Below are positions 54,850-64,000 of a stretch of 64,000 nucleotides of DNA, in pieces. A program made the translations under genes and the position numbers. Source of the stretch: Simmondsia chinensis (lineage: Eukaryota > Streptophyta > Magnoliopsida > Caryophyllales > Simmondsiaceae); contig JAGTTD010000003.1 in the NCBI GenBank assembly GCA_018398585.1, positions 5,774,637 to 5,838,636 of the forward strand. The letters are read 5' to 3'. The notes beneath the pieces were generated by a model. It worked only from the letters and a program-made list of their open reading frames with translations. It was not told the origin of the DNA and made no database searches. Numbering within the stretch: position 1 is the first letter of the stretch; each line of letters begins with the position of its first letter.

Positions 54850-55342
54850 TTTGAAATATGGGAAAAGTAAGTGTTGCTTGATTGGGTATGTAGATTCTGA
54901 TTATGGTGAAGACCTCGATAAGAGGAAGTCCACATAAGTATATGTGTTTTGTTTAGGTGACACAACTATCAGTTGGAGAGCGTGTTTACAGTCTATTACA
55001 GCACAGTCTACTACCGAGGCCGAGTATATGGCAGTCATAGAAACATTCAAAAAAGCCGTCTGGTTGAGAGGTTTGATTAGTGAGATCAGTCCTGAGTAGG
55101 GCACAGTTAGAGTCTACTGTGATAGTCAGTCCGCCATTCACCTAGTGAAGGATCAGATATCACATCATGTCAGAACGAAACATATAAATGTGAAGCATCA
55201 TTTCATTAGAGATATGATTGATGAGCTGAAGCTGGAGTTGAAAAAGATTGGGATTGAGAACAATCAATCTGATATGTTCACTAAGGAACTACCAGGGAGT
55301 AAATTTGAGCATTGCTCGAATTTGGTGGGTCTTAGCATTTGA
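54850..55342 (+). pseudogene. Copia H RNase H
   Basis: DSDYGEDLDKRKST, ITAQSTTEAEYMAVIETFKK, RVYCDSQSAIHLVKDQISHH, RTKHINVKHHFIRDMIDELK and a C-terminal NNQSDMFTKELPGSKFEHCS. Stops interrupt it near 54935 and 55096. Ends before the polypurine tract. Confidence 0.85.
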
Positions 55343-55431
55343 TGTGTGCTAGCCCTAGTTGAGGGGGCGTTTGTGAAGAAGGTGGAGTTATATTATTGTT
55401 GATGATTGAAATTTGAGCCAATGTGGAGATT

Positions 55432-55936
55432 TGTTAGGGTATGTCTCAAATTTGGGATATTTAGTGGTGTTTTATATATTTGGGGTATTTATTAGTGTTT
55501 TATATATTTGGGTATTTATTGGTGTTTCATATAGAGGCCATACGCCGTGTGTGTGCCGATCGATCGGGGAGCTCTCTATATAATTCTGAGGAGCTACTGC
55601 AGAACGGGTGCCGATCGATCGGGGTCCTATTTTTCACGGGATTATAAATACCGTACGAGGGTTTTGTTTTTTGTGTATCCAAACAAAAGAGAGGCCGCTG
55701 TCATCCTTGTGAGAGAGAGAGAGAGAGAGAGAAGAGTTTACGTATTTGTTCTCTTTTTGATTCATTAATAATAAAAGTTACGATCTTCGCCCATGGTTTT
55801 CTCCTCTCTCGATTGTAGAGAGGTTTCTACGTAAATACTTGTGTCGTTTATTTCTTTTCTCTTTTAGTCCATTTACTTTTTGTATTGTCGTGGTATATGA
55901 TTGAATTGCATATCGGGAGTATAGTTTTTCCGCACA
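55432..55936 (+). repeat. 3' LTR of copia H (505 bp)
   Basis: Pairs with 46383-46878; includes an extra TTTATATATTTGGG unit and a longer (GA)n run (55711-55733). Confidence 0.9.
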
Positions 55937-57080
55937 GTTTTCATGGTTATATTTACTTTTCCCATGCAATCAAGAATGCCACATCCACAGCAACATATAC
56001 ACATATCACCAAAAAAATTATATATTCTTAAATATACAAATTAAATATTCCAATGTGTTGAAATATGAGGGAAAAGGTTGCATCTAGTCATTAATATAAT
56101 TTCTTGATATGAAATCACAAGTCTGTATAAATCGAAAGAAATTAGACGTACCTAATTTGAGTCTGTAATTTTAATATTTAAAGATATGGTAAGAATAATT
56201 AGTAGATTATAAGAAATGATGTTACATTAGTTATTTTTAAATCAATTAATAAATTTTTCCTACATCTATAAAATATCTAAAAAAATATTTATTTTGTGTA
56301 TCTAAAACAATTTGGTGTAATTTCTCAAGAAATGCAGTATAACAGAGAAATGAAGAGGGTCAACTATTTAGATAGTATAAATAAAAGAGAAGACCATATG
56401 GTTCGCTTGAGAGAGGGTGGACTAAACTAAATTTTGATGGTGCTCGGAGAGGTCAGGAGGCAGCAGGTGGTTATGTTATTGGAGATGATACCGGTAAAGT
56501 GATAGAGCATAACCAGAGAAACCTGAGAGATGCTCCTATTTTGTTGGCTAAGGCGTTAGTAGCCTGAGATAATCTAGAATTGCATTATTGAAATTTTCAG
56601 GCACATTCATGCGGAAGTTGACAATTTAGTGGTCCTAAAGGGTGTCCATAGAGAGATTTTTTTTGTATTTTTTTTTTTTTAACGTCAGATTCAACTGATT
56701 ATAGAACATGTCTCATTCTTGCTAGAGCATTGTAGTAATTGGCAAATAACCCGTGACTACTATGAAGGTAATTGAGCTGCAGATAGAGTGGCCGCTAAAG
56801 GAATTGTAAAAGACATGAGTTCGGGATATTTGGAGTGTATTAATATAGAACTAAATAGAATTATTTTGAGGAAGCATTTGGCAAGTCTAGTCGTTAATAG
56901 AAATCAAACGTCACAATAACTCGTATAAAGTGAAACAACCCTTATGTCATTGTCAAAAATTTTAAATTGAATATGAACGAGTAGTTGATTTTCTAACTAA
57001 TTAAGCATGTGACCTTTGACTTTGAATTTTCCCAATGTGCAAGTTCCATTTTCAACTTTTTGTCTCAATTTTTCATTCAT
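55937..57080. repeat. Paralogous block III, upstream part
   Basis: Begins with the ATG end of disrupted peptide gene copy III (55942-55944, minus). It then aligns with the promoter regions of copies I and II (CCATGCAATCAAGAATGC; TCTAGTCATTAATATAAT; GATATGGTAAGAAT). 56920-57080 aligns with 29780-29950. The TATA position reads GTGTATATG, weaker than in I and II. An L1 fragment interrupts it. Confidence 0.65.
56390..56910 (+). pseudogene. LINE RNase H fragment
   Basis: Plus strand GWTKLNFDGARRGQEAAGGY, VIGDDTGKVIEHNQRN and, after shifts, LEHCSNWQITRDYYEGN and AADRVAAKGI. This is the RVT_3 RNase H pattern with its FDG motif. Broken by stops and a T-run. Lies inside block III. Confidence 0.6.
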
Positions 57081-57419
57081 TCCTCATTTTTGTAGCTTTG
57101 ATTCCAAGAGAAAAATCTAGAGTTTTTGCTAAAACCCACCTAAATTTTAGGTATGTTTTTAAAATTATTTTATTTTTTCAAAAGCTACGTCATCAAAAAC
57201 TAACAAAAGTTAACAGCGTTATCATTCAGGTGAGATATTGAAAAATTTAGGTGTAACTTTAAAAAATTACAAAATTTAGGTGATTTTGTATAATCTCACC
57301 TAAAATTTAGGTGGTTTTAAGGAGGGGAAAAACTCAAAAATCTATGGATGCATTTACTATGGAGGATAATAGATTGAAATAAATGAATATTTTTGGAAAC
57401 ATCGTCTATACATTGTAAC

Positions 57420-57512
57420 ACTCTACAGGGGTGAGGCTATGTATAACTTACCCTCCCGAATCTTGACTTGGTGGGAGTCTCTCTGAGTCACTAGGCAGTT
57501 GTTGTTGTTGTT
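57420..57512 (+). mobile_element. SINE/RTE-type 3' tail
   Basis: ACTCTACAGGGGTGAGGCTA, CTTACCCTCCCGAATC, GGTGGGAGTCTC, GTCACTAGGCAG(TTG)n in order, the same blocks as the tail of the RTE LINE. The head is not recognisable. Confidence 0.55.
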
Positions 57513-57689
57513 TTAAATAACAATTACATTGCGATACAAATTAAAGAGGAGAAAGAAATGGCTCTAAAAGAAATTATATAGGAAAGCTTCGACCATTGGA
57601 CACCAATTTTAGGGTTTATTAGCTCGGGATGTAATTTGGGTTTTCGGGGGGGGGGGGGTGTTGGTTATGGGGTGCGTCTCTTCTATGTC

Positions 57690-58172
57690 CGCACCCATCA
57701 TTTATATCCATACATATACCCGCTGCCATTATTCATTACGGGTATGAAGTACACACCTAGGCAGTACAAACTCGGGCCCACACCCTCTCCATTACCCACG
57801 AATATCTAATGGATAACCAATACCCACCCTATACCTGTTCATATTAATTATTTAATAGTATATTTTAAATATTCAACTATATTTTATTATAATATTGATA
57901 AATAATTTAGAAAATTAAATTTAAGCACATATTTTTTTTAATCTAAATGTCAATTAGATACAAAATGGAGTGACTACGGTAGTATAAGGCAGGACGAGGT
58001 GGGTACGACACTATAGCCTTTCTTGCTCCATGCCCGAGTTGGTATACCAGTCGGATACCTCCAATCCGTACCCGCTACCCCCCTAGAACTTATACCTATA
58101 CTTACTCCAAACGGGACGGGTACTCACAAGTAATGGGTTTTACTTGCTCCGTTGCCATCCATGATGGTAAGA
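57690..58172. mobile_element. hAT-like MITE
   Basis: The right end in reverse complement reads CATGGATGGCAACGGAGCAA, a terminus common in plant non-autonomous hAT elements. The interior has repeated TACCCG/CGGGTA phrases in both orientations around an AT-rich middle. The left end near the poly(G) run (57647-57659) is uncertain. Confidence 0.45.
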
Positions 58173-59165
58173 TCATTTGAAACCCAATTGCTGTCAATTA
58201 TTTGTTGTCCATGCAATAGAGTGGCCTTTTCTATAACGTTTTTGAACTGTAAATGCAGAAGGTTGTTTGAGATTGTAAGAAAATCACAAAAGGCTAATCA
58301 AATTAGGTTTGGAGCCTCATAGAATCTATACAAAAGATCAAACAATAAAAAAAATAGAAAACCGTAAAAGATTAATCAACTAATGAAGTAAACGTTAGGA
58401 CTCACCATGATCAGAGTTAGGCAAAGAAAAGGCTAATCTTGTGAATGTTCAAAATGATCATTACAAAAACATAAAATTAATCCAACCAATAAATAATCAT
58501 GTTGATTGAAAAAAATTACATTCCTAAGGCAAGATTGTGGTGCATTTATCCAAGGGATTGCCTTCGATAAATCCAACTTAATGGCCGAGAGTTGAAGTGG
58601 TTTTAAAGATAGTGTAAAAACACCCACTGGCAAGCATATGAATTCATCATAGAATCCAGGGGGTATACGGGTGTCATAATTACATGGAATCGGTGTTTAG
58701 TGAAAGTTGACTTATTTTCAAGCAATTAATACCTTGTTTGGCAACTGGGTAAGGGGGTCAAGAGCATTAAAAATTGAAAGAGTAAAGAGGGGGAGAGTAA
58801 AGTAAGATCTTACCTTTGTTTGGATATGTCAAATTAAGAGGTGTAACGGTAAAGAGGGGTAAACTAATTACCCTTGTTTGGCAATTTGGTAAAGAAGTAA
58901 GGGTAAAAATAATTGTAGTTAAAATAAGAATAAAATTGTCCAAATTTTTTTTAAAAACTAACCCTAGCCCCTTTTACTCCCATTTTATGGCTTCCTTTGT
59001 TTTGACAAAAAATTGGAATTTAGGTAGTAATTTTCATCTTTTCCATTGTTTGGCGCACAAGTTTTGAGGGAAAAAATTTTCTAAATGGAAAAGGTTTTCC
59101 TCCAATGAAGGGAAAATGTTTTCCTTTATAAAATTAAAGAAGTTGTGATTCCAAGCGGCACAATA
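58173..59165. other. No gene recognised; TTGTTTGG repeats
   Basis: 58720-58900 repeats CTTGTTTGGCAA and CTTTGTTTGGATA with GTAAAGAGGGG phrases, probably a decayed MITE. No supported coding frame. Confidence 0.4.
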
Positions 59166-59169
59166 ACCT

Positions 59170-59835
59170 TCTCGGTAATTTTTTTGATAATTATAGAGCA
59201 AAAGCTCAATACAAAATGCGGCAGCCCACAAAAGGCTCTAGAGGAAGCTAAAGTTATACAATGTTAGAACAATACAATTCTCAAGTACAAAAGCTTGAAA
59301 ACTACAAAATACAATTTCTTTACCCGCCCAATCTTTAGTTTCAGGGGCTCCAATCTGTGAGGCAGGCAACATTACAAGCCACTTCTGCTCATGAAAACGA
59401 GAAGTTTGGGTCGCAGGCTTTGATCCAAAACCCAGCTCTGATTCTGATTGACCAGATGACATCCTTGGACTTCCAATGATCGTTGTGGAACACTATCTTG
59501 TTTCTTGAGCACCATATCTCCCAAATGATCACAAACAATAAAGTTAGCCATGCCTTCTTCTGAAATTTGCGACCTAGCTCATATGAGGACCACTGGAAAA
59601 AATGTTCTTTTATGTTGCTTGGACATACTGTGTTGAAATCCCACCACTTTAGAATAGCACACCACACCTTCTAGGATTCCTCACATGTAAGAAAAAGATG
59701 ATCTACCATCTCTTCTTCCTTACCACAAAGAGGGCACCATTTATCCTGGTCTCGGAGGATTCCAATGTTTCAAAGTCTCTTCCTTGTATTCATCTTTCCT
59801 AGCAACACCATCCAGACTAGAATTTCTACCTAGCA
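59170..59835 (-). pseudogene. L1 LINE 3' fragment (zf-RVT domain)
   Basis: Minus strand QDKWCPLCGKEEEMVDHLFL with TCEES, then WCAILKWWDFNTVCPSNIKE, KAWLTLLFVIIWEIWCSRNK and KDVIWSIRIRAGFWI. This is the cysteine/histidine zf-RVT region at the C-terminus of plant L1 ORF2. Stops occur in the first part. It is 5'-truncated. The 3' end is near 59170, with a short A-run. Confidence 0.72.
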
Positions 59836-60357
59836 CCATTTATCCTTTGCGGTAATAAGCGTGCGGATATGAATTGAACCGATTTGAAAATTATGAATTA
59901 GGTATTTTTCAACAAAAGTTGCTAGATTCTCAATGAAAATTATTGACGTGGAATATGAGTTCGACAATACATATGCATCCCCCTCATAATGTAGTGATTT
60001 CTTTTGTCGGAAAATGCTAATATATATAGTCGTAGTATATATCACATCAGTTTTGATAGAAATTAGCCAAATTTTTGATAGAAATTAGCCAAATTTTAAC
60101 GAAAATTTTCCAAATCCTGACATAAAATATACCTAGGTGATAAAATTTCATATCTTAGGGTATATATAGTATATATATATTTCAAATTTTAGAATACCTA
60201 AGAGATAATTTTTTTTTATTTAGCTTTCATAGTTAAAATTTTATATTATTTTTCATTTATGTCATATTAATGCTTCTATTGTCCTATATAATCAAATATA
60301 AGATGATTAGTAAAAAATATTTCTGTTAAACCATACAAAAAAATATCAATGCAGAAC
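59836..60357. other. No gene recognised
   Basis: AT-rich DNA, with GATAGAAATTAGCCAAATTT repeated in tandem at 60055-60098. Confidence 0.5.
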
Positions 60358-60772
60358 TGATACAAGAAAATTGGAGTTCAGAGATCAACACACAAATTAA
60401 TCAAGAAATTTAGGGTTTTAGAGCAAGAAGGGATAGAATTGAGAAGAAGAGAGTTAAAAGAGAAGAGGGAAATTCATTTCATTGGATAGATTGTCTCAAT
60501 ACATCTTAATCAGCTTATATAAGAAAAAAATTACAATGGAGATTAAGAATTTAGCATAAAAATGGGAAAATTCTAGAAACAAAAAACCGGAAGAATAACA
60601 TGAGGAATTGTGCTGCTGAAGGTCACGTGCTCAGCTCGTGGAGTAACCGTCTCATGTGCTCAACATGTGCTCCAACTATCAACTTCCTTTCCCGCCAAAA
60701 AACAGATGCTTCTTCCCACCAAAACCAGCTTATTTTATTTACGAAATTCTTCGTAAAATTTCTTTTGTATCA
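60358..60772 (-). repeat. 3' LTR of chromovirus I (415 bp)
   Basis: Bounded by an 8-bp perfect inverted repeat TGATACAA...TTGTATCA. Flanked on the left by AGAAC, the likely target duplication. A TATA-like TTATATAAG lies near 60514-60522. Confidence 0.82.
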
Positions 60773-60787
60773 TTACTCCCTCCTTCA
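60773..60787 (-). other. Polypurine tract of chromovirus I
   Basis: Minus strand TGAAGGAGGGAGTAA directly before the LTR. Confidence 0.75.
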
Positions 60788-60802
60788 AAAGGACCCTTGA
60801 CC

Positions 60803-61570
60803 TCAAGGGTGGAAGTTAGGATATTTTAATTTGAGGTCATATAAGTACTCCCAAGTTGCTTCAGTGCGCGGTAATCCCTTCCATTTTACCAAAACCTTGG
60901 TAACAGCTCTATTATTACGGTTTGCCATCCTTCTTTCTAGAATGGCTTCAGGTTCCTTTAGAGGAAGTGCATCTTTATCGTCTGGCAATGGAGTAACAGT
61001 AGCAGGAAGAGGCCCAAAATGTGGCTTTAGCTGTGATACGTGGAATACATCGTGTATTTTGGCAGTGGTGGGCAAAGCTAGTTTATAAGCTACCTTCCCG
61101 ACTGCAGCTAATACCATGAAGGGACCATAGTTTTTAGGAGAGAGCTTGTGGTTGCTTCTATGTGCCACTGTAACTTGCCTATAAGGGTGTAACTTCAAAT
61201 ACACCCAATCTCCTGGTTTAAAGCTTCTATCAGTCCTCCACCTGTCTGCCAATTGTGTCATTCTATTCTGAGCTCGCTTGAGGTGATACTTGATAGTCTG
61301 AATCACTTCTTCTCGATGCTGTAAGCTTCTATCCACTGCTTCAACTTGAGTCTCACCAGAAATATAAGGTATACGCAAAGGGGGAGGTTGGCCATATACC
61401 ACTTCATACGGTGTCTTTTGAATTGATGAATGCCAAGTGGTATTATACCACCATCCCGCTAATGGTAGCCATTTAGACCACTAGGAGGGGTGTGTGCTAC
61501 ACATACATCAAAGCTAGGTTTCTAAGCCTCGATTAACCACTTCGGATTGCCCATTAGATTGGGGATGGTA
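60803..61570 (-). pseudogene. Chromovirus I integrase C-terminus and chromodomain
   Basis: HPQSNGQSEVVNRG (catalytic Glu region, near 61545), then PYEVVYGQPPP, LADRWRTDRSFKPGDWVYLK, LHPYRQVTVAHRSNHKLSPK and FHVSQLKPHFG. The chromodomain (about 60950-60805) reads PEAILERRMANRNNRAVTKV, LVKWKGLPRTEATWEYL, with the WKG and ATWE signature. Chromodomains steer integration to marked chromatin. Stops upstream of 61402 (near 61495-61510) break the frame. Confidence 0.9.
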
Positions 61571-61576
61571 AGCGGT

Positions 61577-62251
61577 TCAAAGGGGCAACTCTACTCCATG
61601 AATAGACAAGAGGGCCTGCCAAAATTCACTTTGGAAGATGGCATCCCTATCACTAACAATTGTGTTGGGAAGTCCATGGAGCTTATACACTTGATCCATG
61701 TATATTTGAGCCACGGATAATGCAGTGTATGGGTGTGTTAAGGCCAATAAGCGGGCTGCCTTGCTAAGTCTATCCACCACCACCATGATAACTTCCTTGC
61801 CATATGAATTCGGGAGGACTTCAATGAAGTCTATTATGATATCTGTCCACACAATATCAGGTATTGGCAAGGGTTGCAGCAATCCGGGAGAGGCAATTGT
61901 TTCATATTTGCAAGCTTGACATACTGGGCAACTCTTGATGAAGTCCCTAACTGAGGTAGCCATGCCCTTCCAGTAGAAGAGGGACTTAACTCTTTGGAGT
62001 GTTGCGTCTCTGCCTGAGTGCCCACTAGAAGAAGAATTGTGCAGCCACTGAAGTATTTGCCTTTTATCAGACTCATCTCTGCCCACTACTATCTTGCCCT
62101 TCCTTTTTAGTTGGTCCTGATGCCAACTGTATTTAGGATGGCTTAAGGGATCTATAATTAGCTGTGTAATTAGCTGCTGTAAGTCAAAATTAGTTTTCCA
62201 AGTGAACTGAATCAAGGCATACAAATTGTTATCAGCAGTAGTTAACAGCAT
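61577..62251 (-). pseudogene. Chromovirus I integrase core
   Basis: The zinc-binding HHCC region is ILQWLHNSSSSGHSGRDATL with CPVCQACK. The catalytic core follows: VWTDIIIDFIEVLPNSYGK (first Asp) and NTIVSDRDAIFQSEFWQAL (second Asp). The frame stops after GVELPL where Ser is usual before TAYHPQ. Confidence 0.92.
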
Positions 62252-62275
62252 ACATGTGGGTTGGCTGCTGGAAAT

Positions 62276-62803
62276 TCAAGACAATGCATCTGCTACTATG
62301 TTCTCCTTGCCCTTCCTGTAATCAATAACATTGCTGAAATCTATGAGCTTGGATAGCCACAACCTCTGAAAGTGGGTGTGGATCTTCTGTTCCAGCAAGT
62401 GCTTCAAGCTCTTTTGGTCTGTTTTAATGACAAAAGTGTTGTTGATCATGTATTGTTGCCATTTGAGGACTGCTGTCACGATAGCTAACAATTCTTTCTC
62501 GTATACAGAAAGGGCTTGCTGCTTCAACCCCAAAGCCTTGCTGAAGAATGCTGAGGAATGTCCAAATTGAACCAGAACTGCCCCTAATCTAGATTGACAT
62601 GCATCAGTTTCAACAATGAATGGCCTGCTGAAATCTGGAAGAGCCAAAACAGGTGCAGAAGGGACGGTTGCCTTTAATGCCAAGAAAGTGTGGTGTTCTT
62701 CTTCACTCCATTCATGCCTTTCCTTGCCAATTAAGGCTGTGAGAGGCTTGGTTATGATGCCATATCTTTGTATAAACCTGTGGTAATACCCAGTGAGTCC
62801 CAA
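62276..62803 (-). pseudogene. Chromovirus I RT thumb and RNase H
   Basis: GLTGYYHRFIQRYGIITKPL, then RNase H: FIVETDACQSRLGAVLVQF, SVYEKELLAIVTAVLKWQQY, FVIKTDQKSLKHLLEQ, YRKGKENIVADALS. The stops at both ends (after LKQL and after DALS) replace codons that are normally CGA (Arg), consistent with CpG decay to TGA. Confidence 0.92.
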
Positions 62804-62809
62804 GAACCC

Positions 62810-63230
62810 TCAGAGCTGCTTGAGATTGGTTGGGCATGGCCACTGACTGACTACTTCTATCTTTTTGGGATCTGTAGATACCTTCCCTTCAGCTATCACA
62901 TGGCCCAGATACTCGATCCTTTGGGCTGCAAAATGGCATTTGCTCTTATTAGCAAACAATTGGTGCTGCTTCAGCTCACTAAACACAATACTGAGGTGCT
63001 GCTGGTGTTCTTCCATGTGTTGGCTATGGATTAGTATATCATCATAAAAAACCAACACAAATCTTCGTAAATAAGGGGCAAAAATTGAATTCATTAAGGC
63101 CTGAAATGTAGAAGGGGCATTAGTAAGGCCAAAAGGCATTACTAAAAATTCGAAATGGCTAAAATGTGTTTTGAAGGCAGTCTTTTGAACATCATCTGTG
63201 TGCATTCGTATTTGATAATACCCATCTTGG
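62810..63230 (-). pseudogene. Chromovirus I RT palm
   Basis: YYQIRMHTDDVQKTAFKTHF, FLVMPFGLTNAPSTFQALMN, and FVLVFYDDILIHSQHMEEHQ with the catalytic YDD; then KCHFAAQRIEYLGHVI. The frame joins the next feature by a shift near 63190-63225, where the start of the palm segment (after FFTKM) is partly deleted. Confidence 0.92.
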
Positions 63231-63726
63231 TGAAGAATCTGGCATGATCCAGTTCATCCAACAACTCCTCCACTAAAGGAATGTGAAATTTGTCTTTTAT
63301 AGTGGCCTTATTGAGCTCTCTATAGTCTACACACATCCTACAACCACCATCTTTCTTCTTGAGTAGCACCACCGCAGAAGCATAAGGGCTGGAGCTGTGT
63401 TGAACATACCACTTGTCCAACAATTCTTGTGTGAGTTCCTCGATCACATCCTTCTGCAGAGAAGGGTACCTGTATGGTCTCATGTTAACAGGTGGAGCTC
63501 CTTCCTTGATATGCATTCTGTGATCAAATGAACTTCTACTAGGAGGCAGGTGTTGCGGTTCTTCAAAGATAGATGCATATTGCTGTAAGAGAGCTTCCAC
63601 ACTACCTGTCTGATCTGCTCCCAGCCGTTGTTCAATGTCCACTCTGGCTGACATCAACTGAACTTCTTCAAGGGGAATTCCTGAAGGCTGAACCTGGAGC
63701 AAAGCAAGCAATGGAGCTACTGTCAT
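63142..63726 (-). pseudogene. Chromovirus I RT N-terminus
   Basis: LLQQYASIFEEPQHLPPSRS, FDHRMHIKEGAPPVNMRPYR, WYVQHSSSPYASAVVLLKKK, DGGCRMCVDYRELNKATIKD and PLVEELLDELDHARFFTKM. Typical gypsy RT start. The residues after FFTKM are out of frame. Confidence 0.92.
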
Positions 63727-64000
63727 GGCTTTGGAGAAGGCTTGAGGCCCAACTATCTTGAGGAATTTGTGCCTTCACCTTGCAGCATTCTTTCCTCACC
63801 ATTAACCACAAAGGACATAGTGAGGTGTTTGAAATTACGTCTAATGTCCCCCAATGTTGATAGCCACTAAACCCCTAAGACCATGTCACAACCTCCCAAG
63901 GGAATCAGTAAAAAATTAGAGGTATAAGTGCCCCCCCCTGCATTTTCCATATTAGCTCATCACACTGCTCCTTATAAGCTAACTTGCTGCTGTCTGCTAT
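63727..64000 (-). pseudogene. Chromovirus I protease region (partial)
   Basis: In mixed frames the minus strand reads IPLGGCDMVLGVQWLSTLG and FKHLTMSFVVNGEERMLQG. This is the end of the gypsy aspartic protease and its link to RT ('GCD.VLG.QWL..LG'). The DSG/DTG site would lie beyond the window. Confidence 0.75.

Larger units (their letters stand above)
46383..55936 (+). mobile_element. Copia element H (same family as G), with nested RTE LINE
   Basis: Plus-strand element with LTRs 46383-46878 and 55432-55936, perfect duplication GTTTT, primer site 46882-46893 and polypurine tract ATGTGGAGATT before the right LTR. Without the LINE it is about 5.1 kb, like element G. It keeps gag, protease, integrase, RT and RNase H in order but has many stops, more decayed than G. 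It disrupts peptide gene copy III. Confidence 0.93.
60358..64000 (-). mobile_element. Ty3/gypsy chromovirus I (3' part, runs off window)
   Basis: Minus strand: protease end, RT, RNase H, integrase and chromodomain, then polypurine tract and 3' LTR. Integrase after RT is the gypsy order. The integrase tail carries a chromodomain, defining the chromovirus branch; the Tekay/Del lineage is likely but unproven. Pol is in one frame except near 63190-63225, with in-frame stops. Gag and the 5' LTR lie beyond 64000. Confidence 0.92.

Noticed and set aside
22100..57650. CRISPR arrays, operons, riboswitches, phage genes
   Set aside because: The whole window is typical plant nuclear DNA; the repeats are LTRs, MITEs and simple sequence, without regularly spaced unique spacers.

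Overview
This is a stretch of nuclear DNA from a flowering plant, most likely a eudicot. It is AT-rich, with long runs of decayed retrotransposons. These include Ty1/copia elements primed by initiator-Met tRNA (TGGTATCAGAGC-type primer sites), a Ty3/gypsy chromovirus with a chromodomain, plant L1 LINEs with RNase H and zf-RVT domains, an RTE-clade LINE, hAT-type and CACTA-type DNA transposon remnants, and SINE-like tails. Nothing looks bacterial, organellar or viral. The species cannot be named from the sequence.

Layout. 1-5464: a nearly complete but broken copia element (A, minus strand). 6573-16205: a gag-only LTR element (B) whose 3' LTR was split by a non-coding, LARD-like LTR element (C, 10046-16012, TSD ATAAG). 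17.5-30.0 kb: paralogous block I, carrying one small gene (exon 2 at 18819-18934, exon 1 at 29014-29128, minus strand). Its intron has swollen to about 10 kb with copia D (itself holding a hAT element), a SINE tail, copia E and an L1 ORF1 remnant. 30113-30311: a 5S-rRNA-headed SINE with its own target-site duplication. 31.4-33.6 kb: copia F. 33759-38693: copia G (minus, TSD ATATC). 39.1-39.5 kb: a CACTA end. 39.85-42.74 kb: an L1 with an RTE-derived insertion. 42.74-45.7 kb: paralogous block II with a second, compact copy of the small gene. 46.14-57.1 kb: block III, whose gene copy is cut just after its start codon by copia H (46383-55936, TSD GTTTT); H itself holds a 4.5-kb RTE LINE (48413-52877, 18-bp TSD). 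56.4-59.8 kb: L1 fragments and MITEs. 60358-64000: the 3' part of a gypsy chromovirus (I).

The only candidate host genes are the small two-exon secreted-peptide genes on the minus strand. Exon 1 encodes a signal peptide conserved in all three copies. Exon 2, found only by comparing blocks I and II, is a GC-rich island with a conserved ACTACAG acceptor and an open, phase-matched frame in both. They encode precursors of about 74 and 79 residues whose mature parts differ strongly. I do not recognise the family.

Two features seem most worth attention: this peptide family, which has been copied, intron-inflated and insertionally broken within 40 kb, and the 5S-rRNA/RTE-tail SINE at 30.1-30.3 kb. 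All motif, repeat and splice-site calls were made by eye; no searches or alignments were run.
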